64,000 nt of DNA from Pyrenochaeta sp. MPI-SDFR-AT-0127. Taxonomy: Eukaryota; Ascomycota; Dothideomycetes; Pleosporales; Cucurbitariaceae. The notes beneath the pieces are model-generated. The model searched no databases, was not told where the DNA came from, and saw only the letters and a program-made list of their open reading frames with translations. The stretch's first letter is position 1; each line of letters starts with the position of its first letter. Of this stretch, positions 23,438 through 35,464 are shown in pieces. The stretch covers positions 682,001 through 746,000 of the forward strand of contig JAGTJM010000004.1 in the NCBI GenBank assembly GCA_020747015.1. The letters run 5' to 3'. Position numbers and translations under genes: made by a program.

Positions 23438-25671
23438 TCACCCCAACCGTACATCTACTCCCTCAGTCTGCGCATCATCCCAACAGTGCGTCCACACCTT
23501 GCCAACAGCCTTTCGATACGCAACACCATCGTGCCATTCTACCCACAAGACATTGTAAACTTCCCACTTCCAGTCTTGGCCCAGCTTGCAGAGCTCTTTC
23601 TTGTGGCGGTGACATCCTTTTGGACAGTTTCGGTGCAGATATCTCACGCCAGGACTTATGCGCTGTGTAGTAGCGCACCAGTCAACTTCCATCTTGCCGA
23701 TACAAATCAATTCGACGGGTTTTGTTGGTAATGGCGTGTTGAGGAATAGGGTGGCAGTGTGTAGATAGCCAATCACTTCAGAGCCTGGGTGAGATACAAT
23801 GAATGGGTTTTTGAGGGAATCTTTCTTCGTATCATGTGTAACGAGGTGGGCGAAGAGGTGTCGAGTGCGAAATTCAATGATAGGAGAGTACAAGGCTTCC
23901 GACCGCAAAGCGTTGGTTGTGGCATTTTGCACGAGTGGGATAGGGTGCTGAAATGTCCAATTGTTCGGGAGCATGGCGTTGTCCATTTTTTGTGATTGCA
24001 AGCCTTTGCTGTTGTGATAATGAATGTCTCGGATCCGCTCCCTACTTGCACCGCTTCCAGGTTTGGGTACTTTGTAGAAATCGATGATGTGGTGTGCTGT
24101 TATAGGAATCTGGTTAATAACGTCGGTCAGATAATTGTACACATTCACTGCGAAAAGCATATCCACTAGCCCTACCCAGCCACACCAACTCCAACTGGGA
24201 AACTCATTTCTGAAGTGCCCCTGGTAATCCGTTCTCCTGACAATCTCATAGTCGAAGGGTTCCCAGAGTAGCATCGCACCAAAGAATAGTTCAGGAATGC
24301 CGTAAAACATACCACCTTCCATTGGGCGACCTTGCACGGTTATAAACGCATCGAAGGCGTTGAGTGCGTCATCTTGATTCGTTAACTCTCGTCTGCTGTA
24401 TGTCTCTACCATATTTGCGTATGATCGTATGTTTGGCCAGCTAGTCCAGATGAGACTATGCAGGAAGTTTGTTCGGAGGTTGGGTACAGCTCTCTCTTGT
24501 GGCTCTACACCATTTTCCTGGACAGAGTCCACTTGGCAGACCCACGACACAGTCTGATGGTGGAATACCAGTATTCTTCGGGATAAAACATACTCTTGGA
24601 GAGTCCTTGAATAAGTCAAATCAATACATGGCTAGCATGGATATTGTCATTAGAAGTATCTTACCAGCCGCGCGTATGGTAGCGTGCCCCATCCCAACTA
24701 TCAGCAGAGAGCGTAGGATTTCTCTCAACCATATGACATTCCGGGGTGAACTGAAACTCGCAATAGGGAGGTTGTCGAGGAGAAGAAGAGCTTAGCCCAG
24801 GTAGTCCAAAGTCGCCATCCTCACCCTCCGAAGCAGCGATTGTAAAGTATGCATTGGCATAGATGGATGCCTTGGCTGCAAGCTGGCTCGGTTTCGCAGC
24901 TATGTCATCCTGTATGATACAGAATCTGTCGATCCAAATATACTTGATTCCTAGCGAGCGGGTGAGCAACATGCTATCTTGTATTGTCTTCGGGAGGCGT
25001 GCGCGATTGGCAGGCAAATCAAATGCGCCGTCTTTACTCAATTGGCTGTAGTTACTGATGAGGGTTTGGAAAGGGTTTATAGCCGGCCCCCACACATAGC
25101 TCAAAGCCAGATATTGGCATTCTTGGTTGGGTTGGTCAACGAGACAGCGCCGCTCAACGTCGATGAAGTGAAGGTTGGTAGCACGTTCAACTTTTTCATA
25201 AGGCTGCACGAGCGAATGGCAGAACCCAGCGTGACTTGCATCACAAGTGTCCATTCGCCTTTTGATGCGTCCAAGATCGATTGACTGTTGCCCAATCGCA
25301 ACTGCAACTCCTTCCTTTATGTCTGGCTCTTTGAGTATCTGGACCATTAGTAAGGTAGGATTGTACAGGTAATCTTCGCATCTTCCTCCACATGGAGAGA
25401 GGATCATCATCCAGCAATCATATCCGGTGTTAAACTGAATGCATACTTTCCAATCAGGTTCACATGATTGATCCAAGCAATTACATCTTGACGACCAACC
25501 CTGACGATTTTTGAACGCCTCACTCAGGTGTTGGCATGTCGAACATTGTGTATTGCGTTGAGCGAAGTCATAAGACCATACCGGCTCAAGAATCTCGCGC
25601 TGTTCGGAAGGTCTTTGCACGCTAATGGCTATTTTCTCGCAAAGCTTGCATAGCATTGTCGGTGTCGGCAT
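23438..25671 (-). CDS. HET-domain (heterokaryon incompatibility) protein
   Basis: Two exons on the minus strand: 25671-24665 and 24605-23438, giving 724 residues. The HET domain spans roughly residues 186-340. It shows its three landmark blocks: LALSYVWG (188-195), YIWIDRFCIIQDD (244-256) and RGWTLQE (334-340), the last rebuilt exactly across the intron. Fungal HET domains trigger cell death after fusion of unlike strains and are distantly related to TIR folds. The first 100 residues hold many cysteines in CxxC-like pairs (C8/C11, C43/C46, C63/C65, C94/C98), which may bind zinc. The long C-terminal part is typical of lineage-specific HET proteins and has no recognised domain. There is no signal peptide or membrane segment. 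Whether it acts in allorecognition or in another death or defence response is unknown. Confidence 0.92.
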
Positions 25672-26304
25672 TGCACCGCTTTCTGGGCTGATTATAGGGA
25701 ATTTCTAAGAGACGAAAAAACATATAGTCTTGCTGAAAGATGCTTGAAGATGTGGTACAAAGTGTTCATTCCATGTGTTGCATCAGGCTGAACTGAGGTC
25801 AAGAAGAGGGGCGGTGGGGCAGAAGAAACTTGAAAGGGCAAGTCACGATGCAGCCGGATTCACCAGCAAGCATGCGTGCCTAACTAGTATTCAAACTGTA
25901 GAATTGCTCAGAGAATACGAAAGCAGAAAGCAATATATACTAATTTTCCACTCCAGCCCATGGGGTATATATACAAGTGACCAGGCGTGGTTACTCGGCT
26001 CGAAACGTCGTTTATCCACCAAGTTTAGCTGGCACTCCTACCAAAAAAAAAAGTTTACTCATTACGTCGTAAATAAAGGTCATCGCTGGTAGTAAATCCA
26101 GGTATAGAAATGCAAAAGTCATTCCCTTTGTTGGTGATTTATATGTTCTCAAGTCAAAGATAGACTAGAGAGCGTTTGCCGCGATGGACCAATAAAGATC
26201 GGAGGAGGTATACATGTAGTCCATACAACACCTATCTCCTGGGGAAAGTGATCATGTTTAAATACAAAAGTGAAGGAGCTTGAAGAGGGGAACCTGAACG
26301 GAGC
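25672..26304. other. HET promoter and 3' flank of the Zn2Cys6 gene
   Basis: No gene is visible. A TATATATA run at 25966-25973 reads the same on both strands and lies about 295 bp upstream of the HET start codon, so it could serve as its TATA element. A short poly-A run at about 26043-26052 is the only low-complexity tract. Confidence 0.4.
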
Positions 26305-28488
26305 CTAGTAAAAGCTGTTGTATCCGTTTACTCCATTCATCGGTGGCTGAAGCAGTGTCGGTGGCAGCTGCTGTTGTACGATATTGGCGGGAACATAATG
26401 CGCCTGGTATGGATGCTGTGGCATGTTGAAATCTGCGATGAGAAGTGGATTACCAAAGCCTGTAGGGCGTCTTTGCACTGGAGCCGGGGTGGGGAGTGTT
26501 GCTGGCGGCATTTGTTGCTGAACCACAATCTGCGCCTGTTGTTGTGGATATAAGACGGTCGATTCTTGCAGGTGATTGGGTGCTTGATGCTGCTGATGGT
26601 GTTGCTGTTGCTGTTGCTGCTGCTCTTGGGCCTGGGGTGTATCCCAACCCCACTTCTGTTTAAGCTCAGTATTGACAAAGCCAACCCGCCAGCCTGTTTC
26701 TTGCCGAATTTTATCAAAGATCTGGAGAACCTCTTCTTGCTCTCGTCGATCGGTGAGGCACTCGCCAGCAATAGCAAGGGATCGAAGTGCTACACTCGCA
26801 ACGCCACGGTCTTTCACGTGGGCACTTATGCCACAGATGAATTTCGAGTTCTGTTCGAGCATGGCCCACATCTCGGGCTCGCTGGGGCCTTGGATCGGGT
26901 TAATCTGCGCTAGCAAGACAAGGGAGGTGTGATAGAAGAGCCTTGCTATAATCGACGCTCTCTTGATTAACCAAACTTCAGGGAAGGCGGATCCGGAGAT
27001 TGTTTGGCCAGGGTACAGGTAAGCCATTGGGTGCATAGTACGAGGAATATTCTCGTTCCACCTGTCTGTCATCTCTTTCAGACGCAGCCACTCGTTGTGT
27101 CGTTCTTGTAAGGTTTGTCTGGCAACATCTTGGTTTCGGGGTATTGATGCGCGGAAATTGCATATCCTCGCAACAACATACAGAATTCGATGTGTCCAAA
27201 CTTCTTCCTTGCCAGATTCAGTCTCCGGTGTAAAGTCCATGTCAATACCCCAATCGTCAGGATCCCAAGCAACTTGCCAGTTGAAGTGCAGACAGCTGAG
27301 AATCTCCATACCAACATTGAGCCAGAAGCAAGCCGCGCCAATCCCTGTTGACTTTGCGTTCCAGCGGCACTCTTTTATCAAAGCACGAGCACCAGCAATG
27401 TGGTTCATGCGTTGCAGCGCACGTTCGCCCATGATCTCGTATACGTTTAGAATGACGGCAGTTGTCGCGCAGAGAATGGTATCTCGATCTGGGTCCTGCA
27501 AGGAGTGGAGTAAATCCCGTGTCGCCACGTCGTAGTAATGGAGCGCTTTATCTTCGCTGTACTTGGGGTTTACGAGGGCCAGATGGCGGGCACCGCAGGC
27601 GAGGAAGGCATGAAGGAGCATAGGCTCATTCAATGCATGAAAAGGTAACAGTCGCGAGAAGTGTTTGTGAGCGTCCATACTGTCCATCCATATCCCGATT
27701 TCCTCTACAAAGACCTGCATATATAAGACCTCCTCTTGGCTCTTGAGATAGTCGCGAGTTGGTAGGGGCGCTGGACTTGCAGATTGCTCCATTGTGTACG
27801 GTGATGGAGTCGGATTCGAGTAGTTTGACGCTGCTCGCGTTAGTAAGGATACTCAGCGATTGGACGAGGGAGGCGAGAACGGCAATTGAATGCTAGGCAA
27901 ACATTGCCATCATCATCATCTCAGCATCGACTTACGTGCACGCGAGTGTTGTTGTTGAGGGGCCCGCTGGTGGTCAAAGTTGTAGCTGTTTTGCGCTTGC
28001 GGGTACGGGTCCGGTACCATGCCCTGTATTGGCGGAAGATGCTGCTGGCGCGTTGACACTGGGAGAGTAAGGCCACTGGGTGGTCCCATAGCAAAGTCGT
28101 TGTTGCCCATGGACAAGTGCGATTCCAAGTCCTCGACAGGGTACATCTCCCGACCTCCCACGTACTCCCCTGCGATGATCCTTGATTCATCCTGGAAGGC
28201 GATTTGGTAGTCGTTTCCTTTGGGGATCAGATATGCATTGCTCTCGCAAGTGGTGTCGAGGAAGTTGAGCTTCTTGCCCCAATTGCAGTCGCGCTGGGAT
28301 TTGGAGCAGTTGTTGCAGGTTGGTTTGGTCTCGTCGCACTTGAGATGGCGCTCTCTGCATGTCAAGCACCCGGTGCGCGTCCGTTTTGGCTTGCCGTCTG
28401 CCGTAGCTTCACCATCTCTTTTCTTTGCCGGCACTGCCTTGTTCCCAGGCGAATCATTCCGGGGCGGGGGCGTGATGGTGTTGGCCAT
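26305..28488 (-). CDS. Zn(II)2Cys6 transcription factor
   Basis: Two exons on the minus strand: 28488-27936 and 27830-26305, giving 692 residues. The binuclear zinc cluster is complete, with C41, C44, C51, C58, C61 and C68, preceded by the basic stretch KPKRTRTG that usually contacts DNA. A long helical middle, from about residue 215, has the pattern of the fungal-specific transcription factor domain (HALNEPMLLHAFLACGARHL and similar). The C-terminal 120 residues are Gln/Pro/His-rich with a run of seven glutamines, typical of an activation domain. Two nearby acceptors (AG at 27832-27831 or 27835-27834) fit the same phase and would differ by one residue; the one after the CTAAC branch point at CAG was chosen. 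Target genes cannot be predicted. It does not clearly belong to the neighbouring island. Confidence 0.9.
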
Positions 28489-30210
28489 GGCGATACCCTA
28501 CCACCGCATGCAGCGTGGTGGGAGGGTTTGTTGCTGGGTGGAGCGAGTGGCCCCAGTCTTCGCCTCCCCTCAATTGTCGCAGTGAAGATCTGACGTCGGC
28601 GTGGGGAAGAGTGGGGTTGGCCAGGTTGTCGAGCACTGAGCGGCGCCGTTGCAGCTAAGGAAGGGCTGCAGCGTGAATGTATCGATCAAGGAGCAGATGG
28701 ACGGCACTGCGCCCGAGTCGCGGAATAGTGGTAGCGAGGTTGTGGGAGGAAGAATAGACGGGTGTATGGGAGGAGAAGGGCGGCGCGGCAGCTAGATGCT
28801 GATTCTCACACGAGAGGGAGCCGTGTGGTGGAGATATTCAAGGAAGAGCAAAAGGGAGTGGTCAATGGCGGCGGGCAGCAATTGCAAGGAGCACGAACGC
28901 GACGTCGATTGAAGCGGAAGCGCGGTCCAGGGCCGGAATTGCCGCAGAAGTGTGGGTATTGGTACTCCCGGGGGTGGAGTGCAGTCGAGGTATCGGGTGC
29001 GCGTCGCGAAAAAGCTGGAATATTGAATTATGCCTGAGCGGGCTGGCGCAAATGCAGGCGATGACGAAGGACGGAGATTCTCAGCGATGGCTGAGATCCT
29101 GGATCGTCGTGACAGCAGGCAAAGAGCGGCAGGTATAGGCGAAGCGATGGGCCTTGGAGGCGCCGAGGCCCTGTGAGCAGCGCAGCCCACTCCTCGCTGT
29201 GACTTTGTTTAAATTTGATAACTGGCTGGCTCGGAGAATAACCGGAGAGCTTCTGTTGCAAAGTTACAGAGTGTGTCGAGACGACGGGTGATGGTGGACA
29301 GCAATGTGCCTGTGGGTGACGCTAAGCAGCCGGCCGACGCCCAGGATGTGCTTTTGCAAGGGAAAGCCAGGGTAGATTTGAGCTGCGGGTCTGGGCAATG
29401 ATCTGCTCTGGGCAATTCGGCGACGTCTGGGTGGAGTGGCCATGATGCTCTTGTATATCATTGCTGAAGCGAGAGCATAGCCCTCCTTGCCATGCCCAAA
29501 GCCACCAGTGGATGGCATTCGTCGCGGCCATTCACAGCCAGAAGTGCAGTCTGGTGCCGTTGAAGACACGCCAAACTCGCAGCGACCCGGTGGGACAGGC
29601 TTGCATGCCCCCTGTGTGTCACCTCTGGGAGCTCCGTGGGATGACTACTGGCTGCATGCCTCGTCGTCTATTCTTGTCGGTTCGTGCAAATAAGCTACCT
29701 CCTAGAATAGATCCCTGCACCGCGTCGGCAATTGCTGCTCCTCACCACCTGGGAGGCTAACGTGTCGGCCTCGACAGGCTGATAAGCTTACAGTGGCTTC
29801 CTTTGTCTGGCTTATTTGTCTGGCTGTCTGGCTGTCTGTAGCCAGCGCAGACTACCGAGCTCAATATCGGAATGGCTGTATATGCGACGTCATAGGGCCG
29901 CCCACCGACTCGCGACACGCTGTGCCTGTGGTCAAGAGGCCGCCTCAGCGCTCCCAGCACAAAACTCAACCGTTCCAAGGCACCCACCCCCCGACCTAAA
30001 CATAGCACCACCACTGCAAACGGGTCAACCGTGTTTTGCTACTGCTCGCATATTGCTCGGCGCAGCGGGCAGTGCCTGCGCCGTGGTATAGCTTGCTGTA
30101 CCTGTCACGTCACAGCTTGACAGCGCCTGGCGTTCCATTTGGCCCCACACATCGTCTCCTGGACGATCGTCTCGTGCCGGCTTGCCCCAATCTACAACCT
30201 CAGCTCACAC
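28489..30210. other. Divergent intergenic region, 1.7 kb
   Basis: This lies between the starts of the Zn2Cys6 gene (-) and the ASA1-like gene (+). It is GC-rich for an intergenic stretch and has several overlapping short frames on both strands, none with a domain. A triple repeat of the tetranucleotide-rich CTGTCTGG type lies near 29817-29838. Long upstream regions are common for regulatory genes, so it may carry control elements of the transcription factor. Confidence 0.45.
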
Positions 30211-32129
30211 ATGGCCATTGAGCGCCAGACCTCGACTCTTCCACCCGCTCAGCCCAGCTACATCCTCCGTGGCCATGTCGCGCAGATTCACAGCGTCCTG
30301 CTCGTGCGGCAGAACAGTCGGCTGCTAACAGGCGATGCTGACGGCTGGGTCGTCTATTGGAAAGTTGAAACCAAACGCGCCCTAGCTGTCTGGAAGGCTC
30401 ATGATGGACCGATCCTGGCAACAGCAGAATGGGGCCCAGAGAAGATCATAACGTGAGTTACATCGCTGCAGCTCGGTCCCTTGCCTTCTTCCACCCGCAA
30501 CGTCACTCAAGTCGTCGTTTCGCCAACCGACACGACGACAAAGTCACTCGCCTATTCCTTCCTTTTCCAGCCATTTTCTTCCCATACATTGTCTTGTCAC
30601 GTTTCAAACAGGCCATGGCAGTCTTTATCCCAATGGCGCTACAGAGCACTAATCAAATTTGTGCCCGTTCAGTCATGGTCGTGATAACAACTTGCGAATC
30701 TGGCAGCTGCGTGCATCAGATGAAGCCGTCTTGTCCACCGTTCTCCCCGCAGAGGAAGTCAAACAACAACGCCCAAAACCATGGCTGTTGCACACACTGC
30801 CCGTCAACACTCTGAATTTCTGCGCCTTCTCCATGTGCTACGAGCACCCTGCAGAGAAGAAGCAGCAACGTGACACGACCAGCTCGACCAAGGGCTCTAC
30901 CTTGGGGCGCTCGTCGAACGCGTCTATTTTGATTGCTGTGCCAGCCAGAGATGATAAAAAAATCGAAGTGTATCGATTTCCAGACGAGAAACTCAAGTTC
31001 ATTGTCCAACGGGCACAATCCACAGATACAGGTATGTGTACGCGTCAACTACATCCTCGTACTCAGTTGCAATCCATCACTCTCTCAACAATTGCTAATA
31101 GAGATAGGAATGGTCATGGCTGTAAAGCTTGTCCACCAACCGTCGTCCAGAAGTGTTATGGTGCTTGCCGGATACGAGGGAGGTCTCACCGCGGTACATA
31201 GATTACCCCGGAATGACAATGGCTCAGCCGTAGAGCTGGCCCAGCTCGTATACCTAAGCCGACCCCACGCTCAGCCGGTTCTGTCACTGGATGTATCGCC
31301 GGACGCCACAACTTTCTTCACCTCGGGCGCCGATGCCATCATTGCTGCGCATCGTATCCCAGAGCTACAGTCTGATGTCAATGATGATGAAGACCTTTCT
31401 ATATTTGAACGCAAACAGAGCACTGTGATTGCGTCATTACCTATCTCCGAGAGAGTATCATCCATTGATGGTCAAGAGCAGTCAGGTGGTGAAGTACCTC
31501 CGCCAACGCAGTCACCAGCATCTTTGGCACAGCACAATGGAGCGGTAGGAGAATCATCGAGTTCTACTGCAGAAGCTCTCGACTATGCGAAGAATCCCGT
31601 TAGCTCAACTTCAACTGACCTGTCCATCTCTTTTGCAAAGCAGAGCATTCCCCTATTGCAATCGCACACTGACAAACCCGCCGGTCTCTCTTCACTGCTC
31701 TCCTCTGCCCCACCGCAGTCTAAAATAAGACCGCCTCCACCGCCTCCACCTACAGTAATGATACAAGCTCCCTACAAAACTATCGATACGAAACATGCCG
31801 GCCAACAGTCTCTATGCGTGCGCTCAGACGGCCGACTACTCATCACTGGTGGTTGGGACGCTAGAATACGTATATACAGCGCGAAAACATTGAAGGAAGT
31901 TGCAGTTCTAAAATGGCACAAAGAAGGTGTTTATGCGGTAGCCTTTGGCGAGATTTTAGAATCCTTAGATCTGACAAACCAGGAAGCAAGCGATGATGGC
32001 AACGAACTAGCCCGAAGAGAAACGGGGCTGAGCAGACTCCAGAGACAAAGAGAAGCACAAATGCAGCTCAAACACTGGGTTGTTGCTGGGGCAAAGGACG
32101 GCAAAGTGAGCCTTTGGCAAGTGTTTTGA
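30211..32129 (+). CDS. ASA1: ASTRA-associated protein 1-like WD40 protein
   Basis: Three exons: 30211-30452, 30673-31031 and 31108-32129, giving 540 residues. The N-terminus has the Asa1/GNB1L-type opening with SYILRGHVAQIHSV and LLTGDADGWVVYW. Later blades include THGRDNNLRIWQL (rebuilt across intron 1), LDVSPDATTFFTSGAD, LCVRSDGRLLITGGWDARIRIY and a final WVVAGAKDGKVSLWQVF at the C-terminus. Asa1 is a subunit of the ASTRA assembly with Tra1 and the TTT co-chaperone, which stabilises PIKK kinases. A disordered Ser/Pro-rich insert with seven prolines (about residues 345-425) interrupts the propeller. The first intron is long (220 bp) for this window. The family assignment rests on the opening motif and blade order. 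Confidence 0.82.
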
Positions 32130-32429
32130 GCATTCACCACTTGAGGGATATGATATGCAGCAGAGCATTGTGTGCGGCAGGTTTTACCGAGTCCTTGCAG
32201 ATCGATACGGATTGTCATGCAGTGTTACGCCTGCGTGCAGCCCGAAGGATTTGGTGGCTTGCAGCCTAGGCCTTGCCGAGAGGAAATCGAGGCGTCAAGT
32301 AGTAAGATCTGAACATCCCAGCCAGCGGATCAACAATCACAAATACAGGATCGCCGCTTTTGTTCATCGATATGTACACTATTCATTGCAACATGCTCAC
32401 CCCTGGATATCATAAAGTTGCTTTCTACT
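32130..32429. other. Convergent intergenic region
   Basis: 300 bp between the stop codons of ASA1 (+) and the acyltransferase gene (-). No coding or repeat signal is seen. Confidence 0.5.
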
Positions 32430-35004
32430 TTACAACCTCGCCATAGACCCTCTCTTCCTCCTTGCCTTTGCTTTACTCTTCGTCTCGCTCACATCGTCCT
32501 GATTCAGATTCTTGCCATCGAACACGGCGTCTTCCCAAAGTGATGCACCAACCAGGTCTGCTAATTGCAGTACTCGTGTCTGCACTGTAGCGCCATCTCT
32601 CCGGTTCTTGCCTTCTCGTCTGCTGGAGCTGATGCGCTCTGCAAATCTCCAAAGCGGCCCGTCCGCGATGATGCCCTTAGTCCCACGTTGTGGCATCCAT
32701 TCGTCAGCTAGACGAATAGTAGATGGACTATTCTTGTCTTTGCCTTTGGTCACGAGAATCATCCCTTCTTCTTCGAACCTGGTATACGCATTCTTCAGCG
32801 TTTCCTTGTTCACAGCCTCAAAGTAGCTCAAATCGCCTTGATGATACAGTGTCTTTCCAAACACCTGCGCGCGATCTTGCACAGACTTGGAACTCAGCCA
32901 GAACTCGGTTCCACTTCGTGCGCTAGCCAATGGAGGCGTCAACATCATGAGTGACATTGCGCCGAGCCAGGCTGCCTCAATGAACGGCCAAATGAGGAAG
33001 CAGTAGAAGTCGAAATTCTCTCTTCCTTGGCTACGTTCCGCGTCACTAAGTTCGACAAAGTCAACCTTCTCGTCGCCGGATTCGGTTCTTGACCGCGTTA
33101 TTTTTATCACGTTATCAGCCTCAAGGCCTGCGAGGGTCTTTGCGAGGTTGAAATCCAAACCCTCTGTTGGAAAGATGAATTCGCCGCGGAAGAGTTGCGA
33201 CAGGAAATAGACTTGTGCGTGCAAGTCGCCGTAGGAGATACGTTGATATTCTGGGCCGCCGCCTTGTTTGACGTGCGTGTAGAGTGCGGCGGAGACGAGA
33301 GATTGTAGAATGAAGAGATGGATGGTCATATTGCGATAGAAGGAGAGCTGGAACCTACGGCTTTTTAGTATCATGGTTTGTGTTTGATGCGAAGGGAAGC
33401 TTACCGGTCGACTGCGTAGAATGTGTCCTCAGGGAGTCCAGGAACAAGTCCCACGAGGTCAGGACCAAGCACTTCCAGCGCTCGATCAACAACTACACTG
33501 GTAGGCAGGTTACCGAAATGGGCGACCCTACCACCTTGCGCTCTGACCCGATCACTCAACCACTCTACGCGTCTGATGAGTTCTGCCTTTCCGACTCCTC
33601 GCCCTCTAAGAGTGAGTAGCACGGTGCCAACTAGAGCTGTAGGCATAACCACCGATACATCATTAATCTCGGAGAGCACTTTGTAGCCCAGAGTTCTTAG
33701 CAATCTCAGTTGATCTTCCTTTGTGCTTAGTTGCTGAGGGAGCTTGCTGAAGCGCTCCCGCTGCTGGGTAATAAACGTGCGTAGTGACCATGGCTCATGG
33801 AAGCGAACATCTACTCGTCCGAGCTTTAGCGAGAGAACAGAAGAAGCAGATAGGAAGTCCATGAGATTTTCTTTCGGTTTTGGTTGACCGAGAAGTTCGC
33901 TGATGTATGAACTGCTTGTTGTCAGTGATACAATTCAGGTTGTTTCAGCAAGAGAACTTACTCAACCTCGATGACTTTGTCGTACTGCGTCGACACCGGG
34001 CAGATAATTGCATCTTCCACCCTTCCACTCGCAATACTGTCAAGCATGTAGCTAAGAATACCAAACTTTGGTGGCAAAAGCTTTCCAGTCCGACTCCTCC
34101 CCCCTTCCACGAAGCACTCCAAATTATAGCCATTCTGCAGCAGCGTATCAATGTACGCTTGCACTAGCGTAATGTAGAGTTGGTCGTCTCCAAAACTCCT
34201 ACGTATCCACATAGCGCCTGCATGTTGTAGGAACGACCCCACGACTGGAAAGTTGAGGTTGTCGCCCGAGACAACGGTGGGTAGGGCGAGGCCAAGCCGG
34301 TAGCAGATGATTTGTAGAGAGACGTAATCGACATGTGAGCGGTGGCATGGTAGGAAGATAATCGAATGTTTATCCTTTGCGGCCTTCTCAGCGACAGAGC
34401 GAAGACGAAGCACTTCCTCGCTCGAGACGTGGACGCCTTGATGGTACGCTCGTGTTAAGAGCTGTGTAGCGAAATAGTATGCACCCCGTATAAAGCCTTT
34501 GCTTTCCATCTTGCAGATCATGTTGTCCGTCCACGTTTCGCTAACTTCCATGAGCGACTCTTCGATTTGCACCCTTCTCTTGATCTTCCTATCCTTCTCT
34601 CCCACACCACCACCATTTAGCGCTTCCTCACCCAACAAACCCTCTTTAGTTTCGACTTCCACTCGTTTCTCCGCAAGCTCTCGCACTTTTGCAACGAGCA
34701 TTGGACTGCTCAGCACGCGTGCCTTCATGTCCTCGCTAAAGCCAGAGTAGAACTCAGGCTGCCCAATGTGATCATCAAAGGACCGCCATCCTGAGCCTGA
34801 GAAGTGTAGTGAAACCTCGCGTATGAAATCTAGCGGCGACGAACGAAACCGCGCCATGCTATGTATGAGGTTGCGATCGGGAGACTCATCGTAACCAGCT
34901 GCATGGAGGTGGACCTGGTCGTCGGCGGTTATGCTGAGGTCGGGAGCTTGCTCGGAGGAGGAAGAGGAAGAGGAGGATTTGCGGTTCTTGTTTGAGGCCG
35001 GCAT
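32430..35004 (-). CDS. PlsB-type glycerol-3-phosphate/dihydroxyacetone-phosphate acyltransferase
   Basis: Three exons on the minus strand: 35004-33962, 33911-33405 and 33354-32430, giving 824 residues. The acyltransferase core has the catalytic HX4D motif in CHRSHVDYVS (H221, D226), block II GAMWIRRSF and block III FVEGGRSRTGKL, where glycerol phosphate is bound. Then come ICPVSTQYDKVIE and the junction segment SYISELLGQPK. This is the PlsB/GPAT1/GNPAT family, which transfers a fatty acyl group to the sn-1 position of glycerol-3-phosphate or DHAP, the first step of glycerolipid or ether lipid synthesis. The C-terminal half is long and helical, with possible membrane-associated segments (residues near 515-535 and 640-660). 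A basic stretch (KSKAKARRKRG) lies near the end. Substrate choice and organelle cannot be read from the sequence. Confidence 0.87.
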
Positions 35005-35464
35005 TGTGCACGTCAATCTAGTTCGACCCCTGAGGAGCGGAGGGCTCACAGTGGTGCTATGACGCTGGGGCGGATGTGAGAGAGGTCAGGAACTCGATGA
35101 TTTCGGAGCGCATTGGTCGCACAGTCTGACTGTCGAGTCAATTGCGAACGGATGTATCTGGAATGTACGGGGCTCTGGTCATCTTCGAAAGTGGCAAGGA
35201 TGGGAGCGGCTTGAGATGTGACGAGACATGGTATCCAAGCTCTCAAGATCCCGTCCACTTCCCCAGTTCATCACATGCCTCGGTTTGTGGGGAAGCCACG
35301 CCAGGGTGACAGCCACCTCCGATTCGTTCCCCAGGTGAACCTCGCGAATTATTATTCTGATCCCTGAAGGATAAGCTAGTCAGGGCAATATCGCAGTCAG
35401 ATTCATGTGCATAGTATGAAGCGCGTCAATCACGATGTTTTTGTTGTGTATCTTGAGCTGATAT
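35005..35464. other. Intergenic region between acyltransferase and AP-3 beta genes
   Basis: 460 bp holding the acyltransferase promoter and the 3' end of the AP-3 beta gene, both on the minus strand. The acyltransferase frame is open upstream to 35049 without another ATG. Nothing else is visible. Confidence 0.45.

Noticed and set aside
24469..24795. Plus-strand frames antisense to the HET gene
   Set aside because: Mirror frames of a strong coding gene, without domains.
29457..29760. Overlapping plus frames in the intergenic region before ASA1
   Set aside because: GC-rich sequence with many chance frames on both strands and no domain in any of them.
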